This document shows, piece by piece, positions 25,505-34,225 of a stretch of DNA of 64,000 nt. Location: the NCBI RefSeq assembly GCF_024362405.1, contig NZ_CP101454.1, positions 558,001 through 622,000 on the forward strand, in the 5' to 3' direction. The notes under the pieces are model-generated. The model had not been told where the DNA came from, made no database searches, and was given only the letters and a program-made list of their open reading frames with translations. A program made the translations under genes and the position numbers. The stretch comes from Halorarius litoreus (GTDB lineage Archaea; Halobacteriota; Halobacteria; Halobacteriales; Haloarculaceae). The stretch's first letter is position 1; every line of letters begins with the position of its first letter.

Positions 25505-26710
25505 GTGAACGCGTCCGAACAGCGTGCCGACGCTCCGACGCCCGAGCGCGAGCGACTGTTCACTGGGTACCAGGGACGGCTCTCGCTCTCGCTTGCGGTC
25601 GGGTGGCTGGCGCTGCAGCTCGGTCGCCAGACGATTCCGCCGCTGCTCCCCCGCATCTCCGCGGACCTCTCGCTGTCGCCGCTCGCCGTCGGGACGGCGC
25701 TGACGCTGATGTGGGCGGCGTACGCGATGGTCCACTACCCCAGCGGGCGGCTCGCCGACGCGCTCTCGCGGAAGACGGTGGTCGTGGCGGCGCTCGTCGT
25801 GTCCGCTGCCGGGTTCGCCGCCCTCTCGCTCTCGACGTCGTATCTCACGCTCGCCGCCGGGATGGTGCTCGCGGGCGTCGGTTCGGGGCTCTACTTCGTC
25901 GCCGCCCGTGCGCTGCTGTCGGATACGTTCACCAGCCGCCGCTCGCAGGCGTTCGGCCTCCACTCCGGGGCGGGCAACATCGGCTCGACGCTGGCCGCCG
26001 GCGTCACGCTACTCGTGGTGACGGTCGCCGTCTGGCAGGTGGCGTTCCTCCCCGTCGTCCTCCTGCTGCTGGCCGTCGTCGTCGTCCTGCACGTCGTGTT
26101 GCGCGAGCCGTACGTCGTGAACCGCGTCGACTTCCAGCTGCGAGCGACCGGGACCCGCCTCCGCGCGAACACGGAGGCTGCGCAGGTAGCACTCGTCTTC
26201 GGCCTCTTCTCGTTCGTCGTCCAGGGGATGCTCAACTTCCTCCCCTCGTTTCTGCAGGTCGAGCGCGGCTTCTCCGAGGGGCTCGCGAGCGGCGGGTTCG
26301 CGGCGATGTTCGTCGTCGCCATCGTGGTGATGCCGCTGGCCGGCCGGTTCGGCGACCGAATCGCTCGCGTCCCCGTCGCCGCCGGTGCGCTCACCGTCGC
26401 AGTCGTGGGGTTCCTCGCCATCGTCCTGGCGCCGACGCCGTCGCTCATCGTGGCGAGCATCCTGCTGTTCTCGGTCGGCATCTGGGCGTTCCCGCCGGTC
26501 ATGCAGGTTCACCTGATGGGCCAGTTCCCGGCCGCGAACATGGAGGGCGACTTCGGGGCGATGCGGACGCTCTACATCGCGTTCGGGAGCCTCGGCCCGA
26601 CGTACGTGGGGTTCCTCGCCGAGCAGCTGAGTTACACGGCCGCGTTTGCGGGACTCATCCTCGTGCTCGCCGTCGCCGCCGCACTCACCGCGCGACTCGC
26701 ACGGCGCTGA
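25505..26710 (+). CDS. Major facilitator superfamily transporter (second)
   Basis: 401 residues, GTG start, about 12 hydrophobic segments. YPSGRLADALSRKTVVV after helix 2 is the MFS loop motif; FGDRIARVP is its second-half copy. It resembles the carrier at 10717 only at family level. Convergent with a UlaG-like gene 11 bp away and divergent from hyuB. Confidence 0.92.
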   Translation: MNASEQRADAPTPERERLFTGYQGRLSLSLAVGWLALQLGRQTIPPLLPRISADLSLSPLAVGTALTLMWAAYAMVHYPSGRLADALSRKTVVVAALVVSAAGFAALSLSTSYLTLAAGMVLAGVGSGLYFVAARALLSDTFTSRRSQAFGLHSGAGNIGSTLAAGVTLLVVTVAVWQVAFLPVVLLLLAVVVVLHVVLREPYVVNRVDFQLRATGTRLRANTEAAQVALVFGLFSFVVQGMLNFLPSFLQVERGFSEGLASGGFAAMFVVAIVVMPLAGRFGDRIARVPVAAGALTVAVVGFLAIVLAPTPSLIVASILLFSVGIWAFPPVMQVHLMGQFPAANMEGDFGAMRTLYIAFGSLGPTYVGFLAEQLSYTAAFAGLILVLAVAAALTARLARR

Positions 26711-26721
26711 AACCGGGCGGG

Positions 26722-27387
26722 TCAGAGTATCTCGGCCCGGTAGCCCCGTTCCTCGACGTCAGCGACGAACGCCTCGACGTCCGTCTCGATGGCCTCGAAC
26801 GTGTCGTAGTGGACCGGGAGGACGAGGTCGGGGTCGACGCTCTCGGTGAACCGTGCGGCCTCGCGCCGCCCCATCGTGTAGTGGCCGCCGATGGGCGGGA
26901 TGAACACGTCGGCTCGCACGTCCGCGAGTTCGTCGAGGAAGTCGGTGTCGCTCGGGTAGTAGACGGTCGTCTCGCCGATGGTGAGGACGACACCCATCAC
27001 CTCGCCCTGCTGGTGGAACGGCGTCCCATCGTCGCCGACGTGCTCGCCGTCGGGGTCGTTGTACGCCGGGACCGCAGTGATCTCGATGTCGTCGACGGTG
27101 ACCGAGTCGCCGACGGCAAGCGGCGTCGTGGCGAGCCCGAGGTCGGCGGTGTCGATGCCCGCGAACGTGACGACCGCCGTCTCGTCGTCCGCGAGCGCCG
27201 TGATGGCCTCCGGGTCGTAGTGGTCGTAGTCGTCGTGCGTCGAGACGATGAGCGTCGCGGTCGGCTCCTCGCCCGTCAGCATCTCCGACCACGGGTCGAT
27301 GTAGACGTGTCGCCCGTCCGGTGTCTCGATGTGCATGCTGGCGTGGCCGAGCAGGTCGATGACGAGGTCGTCGTAGGTGACTGCCAT
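26722..27387 (-). CDS. UlaG-like MBL-fold hydrolase (second)
   Basis: 221 residues. LLGHASMHIETPDGRHVYIDPW, then STHDDYDHYDPEA as the H-x-x-x-D-H metal motif, YYPSDTDFLDEL for the second metal and VLPVHYDTFE at the end. This is the common archaeal L-ascorbate-6-phosphate-lactonase-like family of unknown substrate. Start at 27387 (MAVTYDDLVIDLLGH) is fixed by a TATA-like GGATTTAT about 27 nt upstream. Confidence 0.88.
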   Translation of the reverse strand: MAVTYDDLVIDLLGHASMHIETPDGRHVYIDPWSEMLTGEEPTATLIVSTHDDYDHYDPEAITALADDETAVVTFAGIDTADLGLATTPLAVGDSVTVDDIEITAVPAYNDPDGEHVGDDGTPFHQQGEVMGVVLTIGETTVYYPSDTDFLDELADVRADVFIPPIGGHYTMGRREAARFTESVDPDLVLPVHYDTFEAIETDVEAFVADVEERGYRAEIL

Positions 27388-27410
27388 GGACGAACGAGGG
27401 CGAGGAGCGG

Positions 27411-27418
27411 CATAAATC
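27411..27418 (-). promoter_or_regulatory. TATA-like box of the second UlaG-like gene
   Basis: GGATTTAT on the minus strand, about 27 nt before the ATG at 27387; rules out the longer upstream frame. Confidence 0.6.
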
Positions 27419-27488
27419 CGTGCGGTACACACGGTTTCGCTCCCCGACTGGGCTCGGCCGCCGGAATCGACCCGAACCGGAGCGGACA

Positions 27489-27496
27489 CTTATATC
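27489..27496 (+). promoter_or_regulatory. TATA-like box of the IclR gene
   Basis: CTTATATC centred about 26 nt before the ATG at 27518. Confidence 0.6.
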
Positions 27497-27517
27497 TGAG
27501 TATGTACAGTAGCGAGT

Positions 27518-28285
27518 ATGTCGTCTGGAACAGTGAAGAGTACCGGCACCGCGTTCGCCGTCGTCGAGGCGCTGGTAGCGCTCGACGGTGCGGGGGTGTC
27601 GGAGCTCGCCGGGCATCTGGGCATCGCCAAGAGCACCGCCCACCGCCATCTGACCACGCTCGAACAGAGCGGCTACCTCGTCAGAGAGGGCAACGTGTAC
27701 AACATCGGCCTGAAGTTCCTCCAGCTGGGCGAGTACTCGCGGCACACCCGGCCCGGCTACACGCTCACGAAGCGTATCGTCGACGAGATCGCCAGGGAGA
27801 CCGAAGAGCGGTCGGTGTTCATCGTCGAAGAGCACGGACAGGCGGTGTATCTCTACCGGGGCATCGGGCCGCATGCGGTCACGACCGACTCGACGGTCGG
27901 GACGCGGCGTCCCATCCACACGGTCGCCGGCGGGAAAGCCATCCTCGCACAGCTCCCCCGCGAGCGCGTCGACGCGATCATCGACGAGTGGGGGCTGGAA
28001 GCCCGGACCGACGCGACCATCACGACCCGCGACTCGCTGTACGAGGAACTGGACGCCATCCGCGAGCGGGGGGTCGCGTACAATCGCGGTGAGACCATCG
28101 AGGGGCTCAACGCCGTCGCCGTCCCAGTGATGAGCGCGCCGGGCGAGGTCGTGGGGGCGTTGAGCGTCTCGGGCCCAGCCAACCGACTGCAGGGCGAGTG
28201 GCTCGAAGCGGAGATTCCCGACCTCCTGTTGGGACTGGTGAACGAACTCGAACTCAACCTCACGCACAGCGACCGATTCAACTGA
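27518..28285 (+). CDS. IclR-family transcriptional regulator
   Basis: 255 residues. N-terminal winged helix (about 8-70) with recognition segment GHLGIAKSTAHRHLTTLEQSGYL, then the IclR ligand-binding domain with TVGTRRPIHTVAGGKAILA, RGVAYNRGETIEGLNAVAVPV and a terminal GALSVSGPANRL, which is the standard effector pocket region. It probably controls the flanking UlaG-like gene or the convergent MmgE gene, whose stop overlaps its own 3' end by 8 bp. A palindrome at 29775-29796, upstream of MmgE, is a candidate operator. Confidence 0.94.
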   Translation: MSSGTVKSTGTAFAVVEALVALDGAGVSELAGHLGIAKSTAHRHLTTLEQSGYLVREGNVYNIGLKFLQLGEYSRHTRPGYTLTKRIVDEIARETEERSVFIVEEHGQAVYLYRGIGPHAVTTDSTVGTRRPIHTVAGGKAILAQLPRERVDAIIDEWGLEARTDATITTRDSLYEELDAIRERGVAYNRGETIEGLNAVAVPVMSAPGEVVGALSVSGPANRLQGEWLEAEIPDLLLGLVNELELNLTHSDRFN

Positions 28286-29681
28286 GCAGGTCGGTGACTC
28301 CCTCGACGTCGTCGGCCGTCGCGATCTCCCGGGTCGCCGCCGTGAGCCGGTCGAGCGCGTCGTCGTCGAGTTGGCGGCCCGCGAGCGTCCGGAACTTCGC
28401 GTCGAGTTCCGCGGTCGTCAACATGTTCTCCGGGTCGCCCTTGCACGTCTCCAGCTCGGCCGTCACCGCCGTTCCGTCCGTCCGCGTGACGGTGACGCGC
28501 GCACCCCACCGGTCGGGGAACGCCGCTTCGAGGTCGGGAGCGTGTTCGACAGCCACGCGCTCGGCCAGCGACAGCACGCGGTCGTCCGTCAGGAAGGGCT
28601 CGCGGTACTGCTCGAAGAACGCCTGCCCCTCGACGAGTGCGACGGCGACGCTGTACGGGAGACTGAACTGCGCGTCGGTCGGCGTCCGGGGCGCGAGTTT
28701 GGCCTCCCACGGCTCCGCGACGAGTCCGAACGCGGCGTCGACCACGCCGACGGTGATGCCGTCGACCTCGGTCGGGTCGAGGTCGTGCTCGTCGCGGAGC
28801 GACAGCACCGCGTCGATGGGCGTCTGGTTGTACCGACAGCAGGCGTGGGGCTTGACGCCGGTTCGGGCGATCTCGAACTCGTGGCCGTCGTCGAGGTCGA
28901 CGAACAGGCGGTCGAGGTCGGCCTCGTCGGAGTAGCCCTGCAGGAAGCCGTTCTCCCCCTCGAGGATGGTCCGGGGACCCGTGTAGCCGCGCGCGGCCAG
29001 CTCCGCGGCCGTCACCCCCGACCGGGCGGCGGCACCCGGCTGGATGCGCTTCGAGAGCGTCCCGTCAGCGAGATACTCCAGGTTGCCGGCCGCGAAGCTC
29101 CCGGCGAGGCCGACCGCGTTGACCGTCGCCGAGCGGTCGAGTCCCTTCAGCCGGGCGGCTGCCAGCGCTGCCCCGAACACACCACAGACGCCCGTCGGGT
29201 GGAAGCCACGGTCGTACAGCGCGGCCGGGTCGGCCGCCCGCCCGACACGGATCATGAGTTCGTAACCGGCGACGACGGCGCTCAGGAACTCGTGGCCGGT
29301 CGCGCCTTCGGCCTCCGCGACGGCCAGTGCCGCGGGGAAGATCACCGCGCCAGGATGCGCCGACGAACCGCTGTGCGTGTCGTCGAGTTCGATACCGTGG
29401 CCGACCGTCCCGTTCGCGAACGCCGCGACGGCGGGCGGCCCCCCCTCGGAGACCCCGACGATGCTCGCGGCACCGCCGCCGTACGAGCGGGCGTAGTCAC
29501 GGACGATGCGACTCGACTCGACGCTGTCCGCGCTCCCGAGGACGACGCCGACGAAATCGGTGAACAGGGAGACCGCGTGCGTGCGTTCGGCCGGCGGCAC
29601 GTCGTGCCAGTCGAGCGCGTAACACGCGTCGACGAGCCGCTCGGTGGGCGTCGCGTCGCCAGCGGTTGCTTCGGTCGCCAT
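28278..29681 (-). CDS. MmgE/PrpD family protein
   Basis: 467 residues, family of 2-methylcitrate dehydratase and cis-aconitate decarboxylase. Family marks: LFTDFVGVVLGSADS, ANGTVGHGIELDDTHSGSSAHPGAVIFPAALA near residue 100, and the central FHPTGVCGVFGAALAAARL, with KPHACCRYNQTPIDAVL further on. Substrate is not known; haloarchaeal copies often sit in amino-acid or dicarboxylate gene clusters. Confidence 0.9.
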   Translation of the reverse strand: MATEATAGDATPTERLVDACYALDWHDVPPAERTHAVSLFTDFVGVVLGSADSVESSRIVRDYARSYGGGAASIVGVSEGGPPAVAAFANGTVGHGIELDDTHSGSSAHPGAVIFPAALAVAEAEGATGHEFLSAVVAGYELMIRVGRAADPAALYDRGFHPTGVCGVFGAALAAARLKGLDRSATVNAVGLAGSFAAGNLEYLADGTLSKRIQPGAAARSGVTAAELAARGYTGPRTILEGENGFLQGYSDEADLDRLFVDLDDGHEFEIARTGVKPHACCRYNQTPIDAVLSLRDEHDLDPTEVDGITVGVVDAAFGLVAEPWEAKLAPRTPTDAQFSLPYSVAVALVEGQAFFEQYREPFLTDDRVLSLAERVAVEHAPDLEAAFPDRWGARVTVTRTDGTAVTAELETCKGDPENMLTTAELDAKFRTLAGRQLDDDALDRLTAATREIATADDVEGVTDLLS

Positions 29682-29774
29682 ACACGACCGTACCCAGACG
29701 AGAGCATGAAGATTTGGGTCGGACGGCGTATCCGGGACAGCTATTCTGCATCGCGGAACGGTCGATGCGAACCC

Positions 29775-29796
29775 ATTACAGGAGTACTACTGTAAT
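29775..29796. promoter_or_regulatory. 22-bp operator-like palindrome, copy 1
   Basis: ATTACAG (29775-29781), eight bases, CTGTAAT (29790-29796). The inner bases AGTACT are also self-complementary, so 20 of 22 positions are symmetric. It lies 94-115 nt upstream of the MmgE start. The same arms and length recur at 51530-51551. Confidence 0.6.
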
Positions 29797-29844
29797 GCTA
29801 TGGCCGAGCGGCGGGCAACCGGCGGACGCATCTACCAGAGTAAA

Positions 29845-29868
29845 ACCAGCACACCCATGTGTGTTGGT
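29845..29868. repeat. Imperfect inverted repeat, 10-bp arms
   Basis: ACCAGCACAC and GTGTGTTGGT around a CCAT loop; the single mismatch becomes a G-U pair in RNA. No T-run follows. Confidence 0.6.
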
Positions 29869-30041
29869 ACCATAGCCCACCCGCTCCCGAGTGGTGCGCG
29901 ACTGATTCGGCTGGGTGAGGACCCGTGCGACCGCGTTCCGCATCGTCGAACGAGAATCACGGTGGTGTCCCCGTCGTCACAGTGCGGAGACGGGGTCGTG
30001 TCGGCGGTCGGGACGCGTGATGGACGGCCAGCCGTGCTGAA

Positions 30042-30638
30042 TCAGAACCCCGGGAGGTCCCACCCGACGAACGGGTCCTCGAGGTCGACGTCCAGTGCGT
30101 CGAGCGTGTAGCCGAGGAACACGTAGAACCCGAGGAGCGTGCTCAGCGCCATGAGCGCCGCATCGTCGTACCGTTCCGCCATTCGACCGTGGAGTTCGTC
30201 GTCGATGTCCCGGCGAACGAACCGGCTTGCGTACTCCAGCAGCAACGCCTCCTCGGGGTCGAACGCGTCGAACTCGCCCGCGGAGATGGCCCGGAGCTCC
30301 TCGACGGTCACGCCCTCGTCGAGCGCCACCGGGACGTGGTGTTGCCACTCGTACTCGCTTCCCATCTCGCGTGCGCCGGCCATCAGCGCCAACTCCCGCT
30401 GGCGGGGGTCGATGTCGAACGTCTCCCACATCAGGGAGAGGTGTTCGCGGTGCGACTCCAGGAACACCGGGAAGTGGCCGAACAGCCGGTAGATGTTCCG
30501 GGAGCCCCCCGCGACGTTCGTCTCCTGGACGTTCTCGTACGCCTCGACGTCGGGCAGCGAGATCTCGAGGTGGGTGTCGAACTGCTCGCGGTACGCCTCG
30601 GGGACCGACTCGCGGTCGACGTAGCTGATACGCGCCAT
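30042..30638 (-). CDS. Carboxymuconolactone decarboxylase-like (AhpD-fold) protein
   Basis: 198 residues. The helical core FDIDPRQRELALMAGAREMGSEYEWQHHVPVALDEGVTVEEL matches the CMD/AhpD family, where that segment starts the active-site helix. The C-x-x-C of AhpD peroxidases is absent: the position reads EYEWQHH, like gamma-carboxymuconolactone decarboxylase types. Therefore redox activity is unlikely and a decarboxylase or hydrolase role is more plausible. Divergent from MBL pair B. Confidence 0.85.
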   Translation of the reverse strand: MARISYVDRESVPEAYREQFDTHLEISLPDVEAYENVQETNVAGGSRNIYRLFGHFPVFLESHREHLSLMWETFDIDPRQRELALMAGAREMGSEYEWQHHVPVALDEGVTVEELRAISAGEFDAFDPEEALLLEYASRFVRRDIDDELHGRMAERYDDAALMALSTLLGFYVFLGYTLDALDVDLEDPFVGWDLPGF

Positions 30639-30735
30639 GACCGCGATACGGTGCTGCCTCGCGTAGGTCTATCGGTCGCTCCCCACGGGCGTACAGATTC
30701 AAGTAGTGGTGGCGACAAGGGAAGTCGAGAACCAG

Positions 30736-31545
30736 ATGGCACGACGCATCGGTCCCGAGATATACCAGATACAGCAGTGTATCGACAAGCCCGTCATGGA
30801 CGAGGAGTTCCACAACCGTGACGAACTGCCGACGTGGTACGACCCCGACCGCTCGATACACGTCTGTAACAACGCGTATCTGGTGAACGGCGAACGGACG
30901 CTGCTGTACGATACGGTGTCGCCGGGCGCGCGCGACCTCCTGCTCGCGGAACTCGACGACCTCGTGGGGGCCGACGGCCTCGACTACGTCGTTCCCTCAC
31001 ACCCGGAGGCACCCCACGCAGGCAACACGAACGCCATCCTCCGTGAGTATCCCGACGCCGAACTCCTCTCGTCGGCGTACGGCCGCGGCGAGGAGCTCTA
31101 CTACCTCGACCGCGGCCGCAAGGTCGAGGTAGGCGACACCGTCGACCTCGGTGGCCTCGTCGTCGAGTTCGTCGAGGCGGCGTTCCCCGATACGGCGTTC
31201 CACATCTGGATGAAAGAGCGTGAATCGGGCGCGCTGTTCACCGCCGACTGGATGGGATCGCTGCACATGGACGGCGAGTGCCTGAAGTTCAACGACGAAC
31301 TCGACGTTCCCGTGACCGCAGAGCGCATCATCGAGATGCAGGCGCGCGCGCTGCGGTGGCTCCAGTACTGTGACCCCGAGGCCGTCTACCGGGCCATCGA
31401 CGAACTCATCGAGGACCACGACCCGCAGATCCTCGCGCCCGCCCACGGCGTCGTCATCCGGGAAGACGCCGTCGCGCACCTGGAGCTGTCGAAGACCGTC
31501 GTGGAGATGATAACGACCGGTGGGCGGCTCGCGGAGTTGAAATGA
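30736..31545 (+). CDS. Flavodiiron-like MBL-fold protein, upstream partner (pair B)
   Basis: 269 residues and clearly homologous over its whole length to the protein at 13549-14352. Shared segments are NNAYLVNGERTLLYDTVSP, SHPEAPHAGNTNAIL, GDTVDLGGLVVEF, FHIWMKERESG, LFTADWMGSLHMDGECL and ILAPAHGVVI. The H-x-E-x-P-H motif is conserved. ATG at 30736 (MARRIGPEIYQIQQCI) is aligned with the pair A start. Overlaps its partner by four bases (ATGA). Confidence 0.87.
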   Translation: MARRIGPEIYQIQQCIDKPVMDEEFHNRDELPTWYDPDRSIHVCNNAYLVNGERTLLYDTVSPGARDLLLAELDDLVGADGLDYVVPSHPEAPHAGNTNAILREYPDAELLSSAYGRGEELYYLDRGRKVEVGDTVDLGGLVVEFVEAAFPDTAFHIWMKERESGALFTADWMGSLHMDGECLKFNDELDVPVTAERIIEMQARALRWLQYCDPEAVYRAIDELIEDHDPQILAPAHGVVIREDAVAHLELSKTVVEMITTGGRLAELK

Positions 31546-32306
31546 CCATGTCCGAGCCACCAGCCGTCGAACTCCCTGACGACGTCTACTGGGTCGACCA
31601 GTGTTACGCGATGGCCGACCGCCATCACCACATCTCGCCGTACCTCATCGACGCGCCCGAGGGGTACGTGCTCGTGGAGACGGGGGCCATCCAACACCAG
31701 GCCGCGCTCCGCGACCGCATCGGCGAGGTGGTCGGCGAGGCAGGCGTCGCGGCGGCCGTCTTCAGCCACTACGACCTCCCGCACGTCGCCAACGCCCGCG
31801 CCTTCCGCGAGGTCTGGGACTTCGACCTCTACACCTCCTTTAGCGGGACTTCCGCCTCGCCCGAGGCGCTGGGGATGGGGCCGTCGACGGGCGTCATGCA
31901 CGACGAGACCCGCGACATCTGTGGCCGGACGCTCTCGTTCCCGTGGCCCCCGCTCGTCGACGCCGCCCACTCGATGTGGGTGTACGACCACGGCTCGAAG
32001 ACGATGTTCGTCGCGGACATGGGCCACTACCACTGGCCGGGCGACTGCCGGGCGGTGTGTCGGACCGTCGAGGACCTCCCGAGCGTCGACGACATCCGAG
32101 CGTACAACGAGGACGCCCTGCCGTTCGTGAAGTACCTCGACCCGGAGAAGATGCGCGGCGCGTTCGAGGAACTGGTCGAGACGTACGACGTGGCGGTGTG
32201 GGCGCCGGTCCACGGCACCCCCATCGTCGGCGCGTCGACCATCGACGCCTATCTCGACCGCGCGGTCGACGCCATCGCCGAGACGGCCGCCGCGAACGCG
32301 CCCTGA
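31542..32306 (+). CDS. Flavodiiron-like MBL-fold protein, downstream partner (pair B)
   Basis: 254 residues, homologous to 12803-13549. Segments: SHYDLPHVANARAF (H-x-D-x-P-H), DICGRTLSFPWPP, AHSMWVYDHGSK, MFVADMGHYHWPGDCR and VWAPVHGTPI. ATG at 31542 lies within the partner's stop; an alternative ATG at 31548 would remove two residues. Compared with its homologue, the residue before the bridging-Asp loop and the following Gly differ (ADMGHYH versus ADGFGNYH). Convergent with an AOR gene 6 bp away. Confidence 0.85.
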   Translation: MTMSEPPAVELPDDVYWVDQCYAMADRHHHISPYLIDAPEGYVLVETGAIQHQAALRDRIGEVVGEAGVAAAVFSHYDLPHVANARAFREVWDFDLYTSFSGTSASPEALGMGPSTGVMHDETRDICGRTLSFPWPPLVDAAHSMWVYDHGSKTMFVADMGHYHWPGDCRAVCRTVEDLPSVDDIRAYNEDALPFVKYLDPEKMRGAFEELVETYDVAVWAPVHGTPIVGASTIDAYLDRAVDAIAETAAANAP

Positions 32307-32312
32307 TCCGCC

Positions 32313-33980
32313 TCAGTCGGCCGTGCTACCTGTGGCGTCGGGGACCGTCCCGTCCTGGTTCCAGCCCCGCACGTCGTAGTAGGCGTCGAGTGCCGCCTCG
32401 AAGCCGGGGAGGTCGTACGGGAGCCGGTCGTCGCTCCGGTCGAACCCCCGTTCGTTGTTGAACCGGCGCTCCAGTTCGACGACGCGGCCCCCCACGGCGA
32501 GCAGCGAGTCGAAGTCGGCGTCGAACAGCCGCTCGAACCGCTCGTCGGTCATGATGCTGCGGGAGAATCGACAGAGTACGCCACAGTCCTCCAGCGCCCG
32601 CTTGTTCTCCTGCTCGACCAGCTTCGCGGGCTTGCCCTCCAGCCCCTCCGGCGGGAACGCGAAGTCGCCGTCGACGAGCGGGTACTCGTAGGCGTAGAAG
32701 GTCGAGTACATGTGGTCGGCACCGCGGTTCGACGTCGCGAAGCCGAGCCCCTGCCCGTTGAGTTTCCGCCCGTCGTGCGCGGAGAACTCCATGCCTTTCA
32801 CCGACCAGTCCTCAACGCCGAGCTCCTCGTGTGCGCGGTGGACGCCCTCGGCGAGCAGGTCGCCGACGCCCTCACGATGCGCGATCTTTTCGATGAGCTC
32901 GTGGACGAGGTCGCTGTTGCCGAACTCGCCTTCGGCCGCGAGATACGCCGAGACGACGTCGCCACAGGAGATGGTGTCCATCCCGAGGTCGTCACACAGC
33001 TTGTTCGACTTCATGACCGACACCACGTCGTCGATCATCGGGTTCGAGCCGAACGCCATCACCGTCTCGTACTCCGGCCCCTCCGTCTCCAGTCCCGAGT
33101 CCTCGTCACGGGTCGGGAGCTTGCACGCGAACGCGCACTGCGAGCAGGTCCCCTTCTTGTACTTCTTCCGGGCGACCGCGTCGCCGTTGATGCCCTCGGC
33201 ACCGTCGAACTGCAGGCGCTCGAAGTACTTCGTGGGGAGCGCACCGAGTTCGTTCGCGAGGTCGGTGACGCTCGTCGTCCCCTGCTCTTTCATGATGCTG
33301 TCGGAGGTGGCCGCGTCACGGTGAACCTCGGCCTGGACCGCGTCGATCTCGATTTCGGGGCGGGAGTTCCCCGCGAAGGAGACGCACTTGACGTTCTTCG
33401 CCCCGAGGACCGCCCCGAGTCCGCCCCGCCCGAACGCGCGCGTCTCGCTCGTCATGAGCGCGGCGAACCGGACGCGGTTCTCGCCGGCGGGGCCGACGAC
33501 GACGAGCTGGTCCATCCCGATGTCGTGGCGCTCGGCCATCGCAGTATCGACCTCGGGGACGGTCGCGCCCGCGAGGTCGGGCACGGGCTCGACCTCCACG
33601 CCGTCGTCGCGGACGTGGACGGCGACGAGGTCGTCGCTCGCGCCGGCGAGTTCGATGGCGCTGTAGCCGGTGTCCGCGAGGTGGCGGGAGACGAAGCCGC
33701 CGGCGTTCGACGACAACAGGCCGTTCGTCAGCGGCGAGAGCCCGGTGACGCTCGTTCGCCCGGTGAAACTCATCTGGGAGGTCTGGAGCGGCCCCGTCGC
33801 GAACACGAGGCGGTTCTCGGGCCCGAGGGGGTCCGCGTCGAACGGGATACGGTCGTGTGCCAGTTTCGTGCCGACGCCCCGGCCGCCGACGAACGATTCG
33901 AGCACGCCGTCGATCTCCGCCTCGGACGCAGTCCGTGTCCCGAGGTCGACGGACAGGAGCGGCCCTTTCGAATGAAGCAT
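32313..33980 (-). CDS. Aldehyde ferredoxin oxidoreductase family protein
   Basis: 555-residue tungsten/molybdenum-pterin enzyme oxidising aldehydes with ferredoxin. [4Fe-4S] ligands: Cys279, Cys282 and Cys286 (TCSQCAFAC) plus Cys470 in DCGVLCRF. Pterin-site stretches GPLQTSQMSFTGRTSVTGLSP and FGRGGLGAVLGAKNVK are present. About 50 residues shorter than the hyperthermophile enzymes, which is normal for this subgroup. Start 33980 (MLHSKGPLLSVDLG) is supported by a TATA-like CTTAATAG about 27 nt upstream; a longer frame adds a sequence unlike the family. Confidence 0.93.
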   Translation of the reverse strand: MLHSKGPLLSVDLGTRTASEAEIDGVLESFVGGRGVGTKLAHDRIPFDADPLGPENRLVFATGPLQTSQMSFTGRTSVTGLSPLTNGLLSSNAGGFVSRHLADTGYSAIELAGASDDLVAVHVRDDGVEVEPVPDLAGATVPEVDTAMAERHDIGMDQLVVVGPAGENRVRFAALMTSETRAFGRGGLGAVLGAKNVKCVSFAGNSRPEIEIDAVQAEVHRDAATSDSIMKEQGTTSVTDLANELGALPTKYFERLQFDGAEGINGDAVARKKYKKGTCSQCAFACKLPTRDEDSGLETEGPEYETVMAFGSNPMIDDVVSVMKSNKLCDDLGMDTISCGDVVSAYLAAEGEFGNSDLVHELIEKIAHREGVGDLLAEGVHRAHEELGVEDWSVKGMEFSAHDGRKLNGQGLGFATSNRGADHMYSTFYAYEYPLVDGDFAFPPEGLEGKPAKLVEQENKRALEDCGVLCRFSRSIMTDERFERLFDADFDSLLAVGGRVVELERRFNNERGFDRSDDRLPYDLPGFEAALDAYYDVRGWNQDGTVPDATGSTAD

Positions 33981-34002
33981 GCCATGAACAATCGTACCAC
34001 AG

Positions 34003-34010
34003 CTATTAAG
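34003..34010 (-). promoter_or_regulatory. TATA-like box of the AOR gene
   Basis: CTTAATAG on the minus strand, about 27 nt before the ATG at 33980. Confidence 0.6.
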
Positions 34011-34225
34011 CACAACGATAGAACCGGTGCGCACAGGCCGACGAGCGCACCGAAACGTATATGGCGTGGTATAGTCTACCATGCGTTGCTGAGGGTCGTG
34101 TCAAATAGGGCGTCCATGGTGGCACCTGGAACCGACCTATCCGGCAGTACGACTGCTCTCAGCGTCTGGCATCCACTGACATTCCACCCGTGCCACCGGT
34201 GCGGGTCCGGGGCGGGAGCCCCGAC

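Larger units (their letters stand above)
29682..30041. other. Gene-free stretch with two palindromes
   Basis: 360 bp between MmgE and the CMD-like gene. It contains a TATA-like CAAATCTT (29709-29716, minus), a 22-bp palindrome (29775-29796) and a 24-bp inverted repeat (29845-29868). The only reading frames across it have no recognisable domain and unusual composition, so I call no gene. Confidence 0.6.

Noticed and set aside
29800-30111. 103-codon + strand frame over the 29.8 kb palindromes
   Set aside because: It overlaps the end of the CMD-like gene in antisense, has no domain, and contains the inverted repeat.
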